DNA of 64,000 bases from Sphingobacterium sp. UBA5670 (GTDB taxonomy: Bacteria; Bacteroidota; Bacteroidia; Sphingobacteriales; Sphingobacteriaceae), in contig NZ_DIIM01000020.1 of assembly GCF_002420705.1 (NCBI RefSeq), positions 1-64,000 of the forward strand, in the 5' to 3' direction. How positions within the stretch are numbered: the stretch's first letter is position 1; every line of letters begins with the position of its first letter. Both the position numbers and the translations under genes were made by a program. The notes beneath the pieces are model-generated. The model searched no databases, had not been told where the DNA came from, and saw only the letters and a list, made by a program, of their open reading frames with translations. Positions 51,559-60,472 of the stretch are shown here, in pieces.

Positions 51559-52065
51559 ATGTACACAAAAGAAAAAGCAAAAGTAAATAGTTTCACGGTA
51601 GATCATACCAAATTGAAACAAGGGATCTATGCCAAGGCTTCGAAAACTAACAGTAGCAATGTTGAAAGTTATACAACTTACGATATTCGCATGATCAGAC
51701 CGAATTCTCCAGAGCGCATGTTATCACCTGAAGTTATGCATACATTGGAGCACTGTTTTGCAACAGAGATAAGAACTATATTAGGTGACGAGGTTATTTA
51801 TGTCGGTCCAATGGGCTGTTGCACGGGATTTTATGTGGTGTTAGCAGGAACAGACCGAACTCCTCAGAACGTGGCGGAATTGATGAAAGAAGTACTAGAG
51901 ACGGTCCTCACAGAAGGATACGAGGTGCCTTTTCAAAATCCGATTAGCTGTGGAAACTACACATTCATGGATTTTCCTACTTCAAAACAGGCTTGTGTCA
52001 ACTTCTTAAATTTAATCACTGCCGAAGAATTGGCATTTGAGTATCCATACATTGAAGAAAAATAA
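51559..52065 (+). CDS. luxS: S-ribosylhomocysteine lyase LuxS
   Basis: Cleaves S-ribosylhomocysteine to homocysteine and DPD, the autoinducer-2 precursor. 168 aa, metal-binding HTLEH (His61, His65) and Cys131 (SCGNYTF), catalytic Cys88 in GPMGCCTG. Directly followed (TAAATG) by the MTA/SAH nucleosidase gene, so the two successive steps of S-adenosylhomocysteine recycling are co-transcribed. Whether AI-2 is used as a signal is not visible. Confidence 0.97.
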   Translation: MYTKEKAKVNSFTVDHTKLKQGIYAKASKTNSSNVESYTTYDIRMIRPNSPERMLSPEVMHTLEHCFATEIRTILGDEVIYVGPMGCCTGFYVVLAGTDRTPQNVAELMKEVLETVLTEGYEVPFQNPISCGNYTFMDFPTSKQACVNFLNLITAEELAFEYPYIEEK

Positions 52066-52707
52066 ATGATCCTGAATAAAGATATTGAAACGATTATTTT
52101 GGTAGCGAACAAAAATGAGCTATCTTTTAATTCGACAAATAAATCGACTTTTGTATACGAAATTGGCGTAGGTAAAGTAAATGCACTCCTTTCTCTCGCC
52201 ACGCTTTACGAAGACATCAAAGCACTAGGTATCCATCCTGTTTTTCTCAATGTAGGTACTGTAGGCTGTACAAGACATCCGATAGGTCATGTCCTTTATC
52301 CGGAATATTACGCACAAGGTGATGCTTATACAGACGGTTTTTTTCTGGAAAACACCTTATTTTTTAAGGGACAGGGTATTTTGGAATCCATATCACTTGA
52401 TGAATTTCGTTACGAAGACGCACTTTTAACGTCTGATCGTTTTATTAATGTAAATACTGCTTTTTATCAGGATATTAAACATTTCAATCCTTTGGCATTT
52501 GATATGGAATCTTATGCTTTAGCGAATTTCTGTTTCCAAAAAAATCTCATCTTTCATAGTATCAAAATTGTATCAGACAATTGTGATGGCACAGTCAAAG
52601 ATTGGGAAAGTATTCTAGGGGAGATTTCAGGGAGATTGGGAGATATCCTCGATCAGTTTATGAAAAAGCTGGATCACGAAAAGGCTGCTGCGGTCAATAT
52701 ATCGTAA
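52066..52707 (+). CDS. Nucleosidase, MTA/SAH nucleosidase-like (MtnN/Pfs)
   Basis: A 213-aa nucleosidase of the purine phosphorylase superfamily. The acidic motif FDMESYALANF near residue 150 is the equivalent of the MTAN E-M-E-G segment and SDNCDG the adenine-binding Asp motif, but there is no clear glycine motif and the N-terminus is shortened, so it may be a divergent member. Its ATG abuts the luxS stop. It makes S-ribosylhomocysteine for LuxS. Confidence 0.8.
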   Translation: MILNKDIETIILVANKNELSFNSTNKSTFVYEIGVGKVNALLSLATLYEDIKALGIHPVFLNVGTVGCTRHPIGHVLYPEYYAQGDAYTDGFFLENTLFFKGQGILESISLDEFRYEDALLTSDRFINVNTAFYQDIKHFNPLAFDMESYALANFCFQKNLIFHSIKIVSDNCDGTVKDWESILGEISGRLGDILDQFMKKLDHEKAAAVNIS

Positions 52708-52723
52708 TCTAATAAATAGCAAG

Positions 52724-52752
52724 AGACCTGTAGAAATACAGGTCTTTTTTTT
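52724..52752 (+). terminator. Terminator of luxS-mtnN
   Basis: Eight-base-pair stem AGACCTGT with complement, six-base loop and an eight-T tail. Confidence 0.85.
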
Positions 52753-52959
52753 CTATTTGGAATATAACTCTGTCCAAATTTCCACATCCTGTTCCAGTAA
52801 ATCACTTGTTCTTTCTTCAATAGTTGTTCCTACTATCCTTCTAATTTGAATTTATTCAAACTATTCTCTTCCAAGGTTGTTCAGATAAGTGGATTACATA
52901 CCCATCGTTATAGTCAATATAACTCTTCCACACTGCAAATAAATCGATCTAAAATTCTT

Positions 52960-55143
52960 ATGAAGAAAAAGAAGAAAATAATAATTTCAAATAGACTGCC
53001 GATACAAATAGAACGAAAAAAAGAAAAACTAATCATCAAGCCGAGTGCAGGCGGACTGGCAACTGGTTTAAATTCAGCTTTTGATACGGATGAAATACTC
53101 TGGGTTGGCTGGCCTGGAATTGTCCCCAAAGATGAAGAGGAAAAAGAAAAGATTATTGAGCTTCTCAAACCGATGAACTTGCTTCCTGTATTTTTATCAA
53201 AAGATGAAATACGCAACTTCTATGAAGGTTATTCCAACGAGGTGCTCTGGCCTATCTGTCACTACCAGCCGAGTTACATTCATTTTGACCGCGAATATTG
53301 GAGTACCTATGTAAACGTAAATAAAAAATTCTGTGAAGCTGCACTTTCTATAGATCGGCTTTCTGACTTCATCTGGGTTCAGGATTATCAGCTTATGCTG
53401 CTTCCTCAACTGTTACGTTCAGAAAATCAAGAGCTCAACATCGGTTATTTTCACCATATCCCCTTCCCTTCGGAGGAACTCTTTATGAACATTCCGCAAC
53501 GTAAAGAATTGGTCGAAGGTTTACTGGGAGCAGATCTTATCGGATTTCATACTTTCGCCGATAGTCAGAACTTTTTGAATGCCTGCAAAAAAATACTGCA
53601 TGTATCATCCGGGCATAACCAGCTCAAATACAAAGACCGGCATATATTTGTAGAATCCTTTCCGATGGGTATTGATTTTGATAAATTTGTCGAAGTCAGC
53701 AACCAGCCTAAAATCCAAGCTATTGCAACCCAATTTAGAAGTCATTTTCCCGACCAGAAAATTATCATATCTGTCGATAGGCTCGATTATAGCAAAGGAA
53801 TATTAGAAAGACTGCGTGCCTTCCTCACTTTCCTCGAAAAATATCCTGAATGGCATACAAAAGTTGTCCTATATATGCTTATAGTACCTTCCAGGGACAA
53901 GGTATCGCAATACAAAAAGCTGAAAGATGAGATTAACCGGAAAGTGAGTGAAATCAATTCCATTTATGGAAATCTAAGCTGGACGCCGGTATTATATTTT
54001 TACAAATCACTTCCCTTTGAAGAGCTGGTTGGATTATATGTTGCATCCGATATCTGTATGATTACATCGACACGGGATGGGATGAATCTCGTCAGTAAAG
54101 AATATATCGCCAGTAAGACTTTATCAAAAGGTGTATTGATTTTAAGTGAGTTTGCGGGTGCTTCCAAAGAGCTCGTTGACGCTTTGATTATTAACCCCTA
54201 TAATCGGACAGAAACCGCGGACAGTATTTACCAAGCGCTTAAAATGTCGCCGGAAGAAATACAGGAACGTGCCGATGCCAATATTCAGATTATACAGAAG
54301 TTTAATGTGCAGCATTGGGTTCAGCTTTTTACCAATCGTCTGGCCGAAACCAAAGCCATACAACGTGACGAATGGGCAAGACGAATCTCGGATAAGGTCT
54401 TTAATAGCATCTCAGAAAGGTATAGCAGAAGTAGCAATAGGCTCTTTTTCCTGGATTATGACGGTACATTGGTCAAATTCCAAAACCACGCTCAAAAAGC
54501 AACACCGACAACCTTACTCTATAATCTTTTGGATAATATTATCTCAGATCCGCTCAATACATTAGTCATCATAAGTGGCCGGTCACAGGAAAGTCTATCT
54601 TCCTGGTTTGATGGCCGATCTTACTATTTGGTTGCCGAACACGGTATCTGGTCTAATTTCCCAAATTTCAGTTGGTCTTACAAAAAAGGGTTGGCGTTGC
54701 ATTGGATGCCTGAAGTAAAAAAACTGATGGAAAAACTGGCCGATCAAACTCCGGGGGCTTACATTGAAGTCAAGCCCTATTCGTTAGCTTGGCATTATCG
54801 GAAAGTAGAACTAGGCTTGGGCGAACTTAAGGCGACAGAGCTAAAAGAGATCTTAAACCCAATGCTCAACGACTATGGATTACAGCTACTGGACGGAAAT
54901 GCTGTCATTGAGGTTAAAAATACAGAAGTTAATAAAGGTAAGGCGGCATTGGAAATCGCAGGACATATAAAAGCAGATTTTATGTTGGCTATTGGCGACG
55001 ACATTACCGACGAGGATTTATTCAGGTATCTACCTCAATCGACCATAAGTATTAAGGTGGGCAGCAACAAATCTGCGGCAAAATATTATTTAGATGAACA
55101 AGAGGATGTTCTTCAATTTTTGAATCAACTTATCGTAAAATAA
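52960..55143 (+). CDS. Trehalose-6-phosphate synthase/phosphatase fusion (OtsA-OtsB)
   Basis: A 727-aa bifunctional enzyme. Residues about 1-465 are a GT20 trehalose-6-phosphate synthase (GGLATGLN, WVGWPG, WVQDYQLMLLPQLLR, HHIPFPSEE) and about 485-727 a HAD-type trehalose-6-phosphate phosphatase (FFLDYDGTLV, catalytic Asp near 499; AIGDDITDEDLF). The ATG at 52960 (MKKKKKIIISNRLPIQIE) fits OtsA. It makes trehalose from UDP-glucose and glucose-6-phosphate in one polypeptide, then overlaps the GH15 gene by one base (TAATG). Confidence 0.95.
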   Translation: MKKKKKIIISNRLPIQIERKKEKLIIKPSAGGLATGLNSAFDTDEILWVGWPGIVPKDEEEKEKIIELLKPMNLLPVFLSKDEIRNFYEGYSNEVLWPICHYQPSYIHFDREYWSTYVNVNKKFCEAALSIDRLSDFIWVQDYQLMLLPQLLRSENQELNIGYFHHIPFPSEELFMNIPQRKELVEGLLGADLIGFHTFADSQNFLNACKKILHVSSGHNQLKYKDRHIFVESFPMGIDFDKFVEVSNQPKIQAIATQFRSHFPDQKIIISVDRLDYSKGILERLRAFLTFLEKYPEWHTKVVLYMLIVPSRDKVSQYKKLKDEINRKVSEINSIYGNLSWTPVLYFYKSLPFEELVGLYVASDICMITSTRDGMNLVSKEYIASKTLSKGVLILSEFAGASKELVDALIINPYNRTETADSIYQALKMSPEEIQERADANIQIIQKFNVQHWVQLFTNRLAETKAIQRDEWARRISDKVFNSISERYSRSSNRLFFLDYDGTLVKFQNHAQKATPTTLLYNLLDNIISDPLNTLVIISGRSQESLSSWFDGRSYYLVAEHGIWSNFPNFSWSYKKGLALHWMPEVKKLMEKLADQTPGAYIEVKPYSLAWHYRKVELGLGELKATELKEILNPMLNDYGLQLLDGNAVIEVKNTEVNKGKAALEIAGHIKADFMLAIGDDITDEDLFRYLPQSTISIKVGSNKSAAKYYLDEQEDVLQFLNQLIVK

Positions 55144-56954
55144 TGAGCGAAAATACAAGAGAAAACAGACATATCTATCAATCTGGAATCATTGGTAATT
55201 GTTCCTACATAGCACATGTTGGCATTGACACAAATATATCGTGGTTGTGTTGGCCATCGTTCGAAGATAGCTTTGTGTTCGGCAGTATGATCGATAAAAA
55301 TCAAGGTGGAATCTTCAAGATCAGTTCAGAGGATCCTGTCGTGGAAACAAAGCAGTATTACATTAAAAATTCAAACGTTCTTTGTACGGAAATCCATACG
55401 GCGTCTTATGCTTATCGTATCACGGATTTTGCACCACGATTTGAACAATTCGGACGGTATTTTAAACCGTTGATGTTGATCCGGAAGATCGAACCGCTTT
55501 ATGGGGCTCCTAGCGTCAATATCAGTTGCAAACCGACTGGCGATTATGGGCGGGTGGCACTTAAAGCCACACGCGGCAGCAACCATATTCTTTATAGCAA
55601 CGACCAGATCGGAGAAAGAATTCGACTTACCACTGATCTGCCTATTTCCCATTTTTTCCAAGACGAAAGCTGGACGATAATCAGTGAAAATAAATACCTT
55701 GTACTTACTTATGATGCAGCTTTCGAATCGGCTATCGCGAGCACCTGTGAAGATTTTCTCCATAAAACGCTCAGTTATTGGCAGCGATGGATTAAACATT
55801 GCAGTATTCCCAATATTTATCAAACAGAAGTTATCCGATCAGCGCTGGTGCTCAAACTTCACCAATATGAGGACACAGGAGCAATTATTGCTGCATCAAC
55901 AACAAGTCTGCCCGAATATCCAGGTTCGGGAAGAAATTGGGACTACCGTTATTGTTGGGTACGTGACAGTTACTACGTCTTAACAGCATTGACACACATC
56001 GGTCAATTTGAAGAAATGGAAAGCTTTGCAAATTATATTGCCGGCATCACACATCGTAACCCTGGAAGGCTTCAACCTTTGTATGGTATCCTTGGAACCT
56101 CCGAACTGACCGAACATATTTTGCCTTATCTAAAGGGCTATCAAGATAACGGCCCAGTACGGATTGGTAACCAAGCTTTTGAACATATTCAAAATGATGT
56201 ATATGGTCAGGCAATGATTGCCTTGTTACCACTTTTCACTGATCAACGTTTTAAAATCCATGAAAACAAAAATGTGTTAGGTTGGGTAAATTTCATTCTC
56301 GAAAAGATTGAGGCTACTATAGAGGAAAAAGATGCTGGCATCTGGGAGTTTAGAAATTTTGCCAATCACCATTGTTATTCCAATCTTTTTCAATGGGTTG
56401 GATGTAAAGCCGCTCTCTTGATCGCACGTCAGAATGGTTATCAAGATATGGAGGATCGCGCGAATGTCCTCTTAAAAAAAGCAGAAGCTTATATCGAAGC
56501 CTGCTATGACGAAGAGCGGAAAGTCTACCAGAATGCTGTTGATAGCCGGAATCTAGATGCCAGTACCTTACAGCTCATTGTAATGGATTACCTTGACCCG
56601 AAATCCGAACGTGCCCTGCATCATCTCGAAATGCTAGAAAATGAATTAAAAGGTGAAAATGGGCTGTTCTACCGATACAAACATCAAGATGATTTTGGCA
56701 GACCCAAATCCACTTTTCTGGTCTGTGCATTTTGGTATGTGGAAGCACTGGCCTGTGTAGGACGCGTGGAAGAAGCGAAGGAGATTCTGGAACGTTTGTT
56801 GACCTATAGCAATCACCTGGGGCTATTCAGTGAAGATGTTACAGAGGATAATGGTAGCCAATGGGGAAATTTCCCACAAGCCTATAGTCATGTCGGATTG
56901 ATGAACGCTGTTTATCGACTAGCCATTAAACTGGATAAACCAATTTTTCATTGA
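55143..56954 (+). CDS. Glycoside hydrolase family 15 (glucoamylase/trehalase-like)
   Basis: A 603-aa GH15 enzyme without signal peptide. The conserved NWDYRYCWVRDS block (about 260-271) and the SEDVTEDNGSQWGNFPQAYSH block (containing catalytic acids) are intact. Members hydrolyse alpha-1,4-glucans or, in mycobacteria, trehalose. Translation is coupled to the trehalose synthase gene (TAATG), so an intracellular trehalase or trehalose-balancing role is the better guess. Confidence 0.93.
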   Translation: MSENTRENRHIYQSGIIGNCSYIAHVGIDTNISWLCWPSFEDSFVFGSMIDKNQGGIFKISSEDPVVETKQYYIKNSNVLCTEIHTASYAYRITDFAPRFEQFGRYFKPLMLIRKIEPLYGAPSVNISCKPTGDYGRVALKATRGSNHILYSNDQIGERIRLTTDLPISHFFQDESWTIISENKYLVLTYDAAFESAIASTCEDFLHKTLSYWQRWIKHCSIPNIYQTEVIRSALVLKLHQYEDTGAIIAASTTSLPEYPGSGRNWDYRYCWVRDSYYVLTALTHIGQFEEMESFANYIAGITHRNPGRLQPLYGILGTSELTEHILPYLKGYQDNGPVRIGNQAFEHIQNDVYGQAMIALLPLFTDQRFKIHENKNVLGWVNFILEKIEATIEEKDAGIWEFRNFANHHCYSNLFQWVGCKAALLIARQNGYQDMEDRANVLLKKAEAYIEACYDEERKVYQNAVDSRNLDASTLQLIVMDYLDPKSERALHHLEMLENELKGENGLFYRYKHQDDFGRPKSTFLVCAFWYVEALACVGRVEEAKEILERLLTYSNHLGLFSEDVTEDNGSQWGNFPQAYSHVGLMNAVYRLAIKLDKPIFH

Positions 56955-56963
56955 TATAAAAAA

Positions 56964-56996
56964 AGATGTGCGATCAATATAAATTGATCGCACATC
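56964..56996. repeat. Inverted repeat after the GH15 gene
   Basis: GATGTGCGATCAAT and its complement around a four-base loop. No T-run follows on either side, so termination is doubtful. Confidence 0.5.
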
Positions 56997-57095
56997 CTAT
57001 ACATTTATAGCTAACTGGTGCAAGCTCGTTCGAATAGCCTTTCCAGGTTAAATTACTCGGCAGTACGCCTATATTTTAAAAATAAAATGTAGTAC

Positions 57096-57365
57096 TTATA
57101 TCAAAGCCTGTTTATACTGATCAAAATGTTCACAGATTTCCTCAGTCCCGATTTGCTTACCCATCAAGTCTATAAAGCGGTTTTTATATAGTGAAAATAT
57201 GTATAGTCCCGTTGCCAAACTTCCTATGACAAAAATACCTTCGAGCTCATTGCTCCTCACAATCTTATTGTTCAGATGGCACTCTTTGAGCAATGGAATG
57301 TTATAAGACGACCATTTACCCATTTTATCCTTGAGCACCAATCCAATATTTTTTGTTCCCGTCAT
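57096..57365 (-). CDS. Hypothetical small protein
   Basis: An 89-aa protein with one hydrophobic stretch (GIFVIGSLATGLYIFSLY) and a polar tail ending EHFDQYKQALI. No family recognised and no promoter box found. It lies antisense to nothing and may be real, but support is weak. Confidence 0.35.
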   Translation of the reverse strand: MTGTKNIGLVLKDKMGKWSSYNIPLLKECHLNNKIVRSNELEGIFVIGSLATGLYIFSLYKNRFIDLMGKQIGTEEICEHFDQYKQALI

Positions 57366-57480
57366 CGTTTCAGCTTTCTTTTAGAAAAAAACATCTAATT
57401 CGCTTCAAATGTTTTCTAATTTTTGTCATTTTGAGAAGAATAAGTCTTTCATACATAAGAGCAAGTAATTATACGGTCGC

Positions 57481-57522
57481 AAAAAAAAAGCATGTTTCCA
57501 ATTTGTCAATTGGAAACATGCT
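57481..57522 (-). terminator. Terminator of the outer-membrane beta-barrel gene
   Basis: A 15-bp stem AGCATGTTTCCAATT with complement and nine T on the minus strand. Confidence 0.85.
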
Positions 57523-57548
57523 GTTAAAGATTGTTAATACTATTTCTA

Positions 57549-58127
57549 TTAGCGTCTGCCCGGCAAATAGATTTGGAAACCTACACCAACTCCTAAACCA
57601 CTCGCGCCACTGCCTGTATTTATATTGGCTTTGCTATAATTGTAGCCAAAAGTAGCTTCCAGCGCGACAGTCCGGGTTATAAAATGTGCATATCCAACAT
57701 TGGCTCCTACGGCCAGCGCGACGTCCTTGCCCCTTGAGCTTCCTGAAATACCGATGTCTCCCTGACCAAAAAACCTACCTGTAGTTGATCCTGCATTCGG
57801 AAAGTAATAACGCACAAATGGTGCTACACCGTAAGTCCATTCATTATCGGCATCTTTCTGGGTAGCCAAACCAAGATTGGCCTGTGCACCGATAGCCAAT
57901 CCGTCGGATACGAAATAACCAGCACGTGGCTGAAGTGCAACATTAAAAGACTTACCTTCGAAACTATAGCCTAAATTACCGATCGATCCTCCGACCATCC
58001 AATTCCCTTGACGTATAGGTTCAATACCCACATCGGACGACATCTGTGGCGTTGTCTCAATTTTCTGAGCACGGGCCTGATACCCAATGCCTGCTGTTAT
58101 CAATAAAAGTAGTGTCAATTTTCTCAT
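57549..58127 (-). CDS. Outer-membrane beta-barrel protein
   Basis: A 192-aa OmpW/porin-like barrel. A signal peptide (MRKLTLLLLITAGIGYQARA) is followed by alternating hydrophobic/polar strands rich in Gly and Tyr (WMVGGSIGNLGYSFEG, GYFVSDGLAIGAQANLGL, FFGQGDIGISGS, YAHFITRTVALEATFGYNY) and a C-terminal GVGVGFQIYLPGR strand. Typical of Sphingobacteriales small barrels, with unknown function. Confidence 0.85.
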   Translation of the reverse strand: MRKLTLLLLITAGIGYQARAQKIETTPQMSSDVGIEPIRQGNWMVGGSIGNLGYSFEGKSFNVALQPRAGYFVSDGLAIGAQANLGLATQKDADNEWTYGVAPFVRYYFPNAGSTTGRFFGQGDIGISGSSRGKDVALAVGANVGYAHFITRTVALEATFGYNYSKANINTGSGASGLGVGVGFQIYLPGRR

Positions 58128-58276
58128 AGTGTTTTCTATTATCTAAATTACTTTAGTTTAATAACAAGGTCGACAAATGAAAAGTTTTAAATTTATTCTT
58201 AAAAATGGCGGGACTATCCTTTTTTAAAAAAATACAACCAATCAAATTTCATCGCTGTTCTTATCAAAAAGAAAAT

Positions 58277-58627
58277 ATGTATACAACAGCTCAATCTGGC
58301 AATATAATCCCCGATTACTGCCAAAAGGGTGCCCTATTCATGAATGGAATAGACCCCATAGACAACGATCCATCTACTGATGACGGTGGTCGTACGTACA
58401 CACCACCAAAAGTTCCTGATCTGGAAGATATAACCCCCAATTTATATTATCCGGAAAATAACGATGGACCTGACCCAAGTGAAGAAGAACAGCGTGATCG
58501 CAGCAATAAAGAAAAAATAAACACGGAAGAGGATCAACATAAAGAAAAATCAGATCATTCAGAAGAAGATATTTACGATGATGAATCCGATCAAAAAGAA
58601 AAGGACAAAAAAAACTCCCTTAATTAA
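58277..58627 (+). CDS. Acidic hydrophilic protein
   Basis: A 116-aa protein (start at ATG 58277; the frame extends 24 codons further). It is strongly acidic and Lys/Asp/Glu-rich toward the end (NTEEDQHKEKSDHSEED, DDESDQKEKDKK), with a Cys-containing N-terminus and a DPIDNDPSTDDGG patch. No known family. Its stop codon lies in the middle of a strong terminator. Confidence 0.45.
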   Translation: MYTTAQSGNIIPDYCQKGALFMNGIDPIDNDPSTDDGGRTYTPPKVPDLEDITPNLYYPENNDGPDPSEEEQRDRSNKEKINTEEDQHKEKSDHSEEDIYDDESDQKEKDKKNSLN

Positions 58628-58638
58628 GGGAGTTTTTT
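58609..58638 (+). terminator. Terminator overlapping the end of the acidic-protein gene
   Basis: A perfect 30-bp palindrome centred on the stop codon region, followed by T-rich sequence. Confidence 0.85.
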
Positions 58639-58685
58639 ATTGGATATACTGAAGTCTGATTTACAAAGAAGAGTCCAAAAGATCT

Positions 58686-58937
58686 TTAAGGTTTAGATTT
58701 TGACCCATTGATACTGTCTTTTCTAAGCGTGTCTGCCAGACTGGTATCTTTCTGCATCGTCATTTTTTGCTGCTCGCTTAAGTTATACCTTGTTTCATCG
58801 GCATCACTCGGTGCAATGTTGTCCGATTGACCACTGCCTTCCGATGGATTTTTCGTTGTATTTTGACACGAAAATAATAACGTAGCACCACATATAAAAG
58901 TTCCTAAAACTGTTGCAAATTTTCTGCTCTTTTTCAT
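58686..58937 (-). CDS. Small hypothetical lipoprotein
   Basis: An 83-aa lipoprotein (MKKSRKFATVLGTFICGATLLFSC, Cys24) with a hydrophilic, Ser/Asp/Lys-rich mature part of about 60 residues. No family recognised; possibly surface-exposed. Confidence 0.6.
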   Translation of the reverse strand: MKKSRKFATVLGTFICGATLLFSCQNTTKNPSEGSGQSDNIAPSDADETRYNLSEQQKMTMQKDTSLADTLRKDSINGSKSKP

Positions 58938-59335
58938 ATTCTATCTAGTTTTGTTCTTAAAATTTACATAAGAACCACATTCAAAGCTAATTAGTTCAAC
59001 AAAACTGACAAAAAACCACCATTCCTATTTATGATTACAAAAATGGACATTTTCCATTTATTATTAAAAACGGGGATGACTGCGTAATTTAGACGTTTCT
59101 TAATGGAACAAATACCCAATTGCCCCAGTTATTTCTGATCGTTTCTTTTTAACGGCACCCAATCCATATCGCCTTTCTGTAGCGTTTCGGCTACAAAAAT
59201 AACGAAACCCCTTGCTCACGTATTTATCGCATTTACCTGTTTAAACAAATTCCAAGTGCCATAAATGAATAAAAGTAGCACTTTAATTGTACTTGATACC
59301 CCAAATACACATCAATCAATTTAACAAACGATACT
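58938..59335. other. Intergenic region between small lipoprotein and ECF sigma gene
   Basis: Nearly 400 bases without a gene. It contains a small hairpin TGTAGC-GTTTCG-GCTACA (around 59178-59195) and no TAnnTTTG box I could find for the sigma gene. The leader of the sigma gene is AT-rich. Confidence 0.4.
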
Positions 59336-59836
59336 ATGAGCAATTCAAATTTAAATTTGTTAGTCGAAGAGAAAAGAAGCCTTCTGAAACATTTCGCAGG
59401 TAAATTTACAAACGATCCCGATGAGAAAGAGGATTTGATTCAGGAGACTCTTATTCGTGCATTAAAATCGATCGATGATTTTATCCGCCATCCTAAATTA
59501 ATGTCTTGGCTTTATGTGATCATGAAAAACGTATACATTAACCAATATCGCAAGGCCAAACGTATAAACGACATTCACGAAACCTACATCGGTCTGGAAA
59601 ATACTAACACGATAGAAACCAATAAAAGTGACAATAAGTTTATCGCTGATGATATCGAAAAGGCGATGTGCAGTTTGTCAGAAGAAAATTATCAAGTATT
59701 CCAGTTGTTCCTTGAAGGATATAAATATCACGAGATTGCCTCCTATTTTGGAATGCCTGAAGGTACCATTAAAACCAGAATACACATGACAAGAAAAAAG
59801 CTGCAAAAACAGCTTAAAATTTACAGCCTAAAGTAA
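59336..59836 (+). CDS. ECF-type RNA polymerase sigma factor
   Basis: A 166-aa sigma-70 ECF protein with sigma-2 (about 20-80, DLIQETLIRALKSIDDFIRHPKLMSWLYVIMKNVYINQYRK) and sigma-4 (about 115-160, LSEENYQVFQLFLEGYKYHEIASYFGMPEGTIKTRIHMTRKKLQ). No anti-sigma gene is adjacent. A 63-codon gene follows 76 bp later. The regulon is unknown. Confidence 0.94.
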   Translation: MSNSNLNLLVEEKRSLLKHFAGKFTNDPDEKEDLIQETLIRALKSIDDFIRHPKLMSWLYVIMKNVYINQYRKAKRINDIHETYIGLENTNTIETNKSDNKFIADDIEKAMCSLSEENYQVFQLFLEGYKYHEIASYFGMPEGTIKTRIHMTRKKLQKQLKIYSLK

Positions 59837-59912
59837 AACAAAATATAGCCCATGAGGTTATCTACTAGAGTAGCTTAACCGTGTATCTGAAAATTTGCTA
59901 AATAAATAACAT

Positions 59913-60104
59913 ATGAAATCGGAAGTTAAAATAAAGAATCAGCCCAATATGGTCATTACGCTGATTATCTGTGGCGGTCCCATTGGAAAGAGAAATGGTA
60001 AAACCATAATACAATCGGAAGTTTCGGAAGAAGTGGAAAAGAAACCGATCAAAGCAGATACAGAGAAAGGTAAAAAGGCTTCTTATGTTGATAAAACTAA
60101 ATAG
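59913..60104 (+). CDS. Small conserved-looking protein downstream of the sigma gene
   Basis: A 63-aa protein with a short hydrophobic stretch (MVITLIICGG), then a lysine-rich, hydrophilic tail. It is followed by its own terminator at 60121-60158, and no terminator separates it from the sigma gene, which supports a transcript. No family recognised. Confidence 0.4.
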   Translation: MKSEVKIKNQPNMVITLIICGGPIGKRNGKTIIQSEVSEEVEKKPIKADTEKGKKASYVDKTK

Positions 60105-60120
60105 ATAGAAATTTACCATT

Positions 60121-60158
60121 AAAAACGGCTGCTTTTTTAAGTAAAAGTAGCCGTTTTT
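60121..60158 (+). terminator. Terminator after the 63-codon gene
   Basis: AAAAACGGCT with complement, inner CTTTT/AAAAG pairing and T-run. Confidence 0.85.
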
Positions 60159-60326
60159 AATGCCTTTATTATTTTTTCTATTCTTACACTCCCCACTCTT
60201 TTCTGTATAAAACCTTGCTGTATGTGAATAATACGCATCTTATTTTTTTCGAAAACCGAAGATATCGTTCATTCGTTCTTAAAAGAAATTAACAATGCTC
60301 ATATCAGTAAAATAAAATAAACAATA

Positions 60327-60391
60327 CCTAATAAATGACAACACGTCGATCATTATACAGATCAACGTTGATCGAATTGCAATTTATTAGG
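60327..60391. repeat. Nested inverted repeats upstream of topoisomerase IB gene
   Basis: Outer 10-bp arms CCTAATAAAT (60327-60336) and ATTTATTAGG (60382-60391), inner seven-base arms TCGATCA (60346-60352) and TGATCGA (60369-60375). The element could fold as an RNA or DNA hairpin. Confidence 0.55.
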
Positions 60392-60472
60392 GTCGACTGA
60401 ATTGCTCGCAGGCATAGAAAATTAAGATAGCATTTTGGAATTTAACAAGATGTAGACTTTAGAGATTATTAT

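Noticed and set aside
56964..56996. Terminator of the trehalose operon
   Set aside because: A good stem but no U-tract on either strand; kept only as an inverted repeat.
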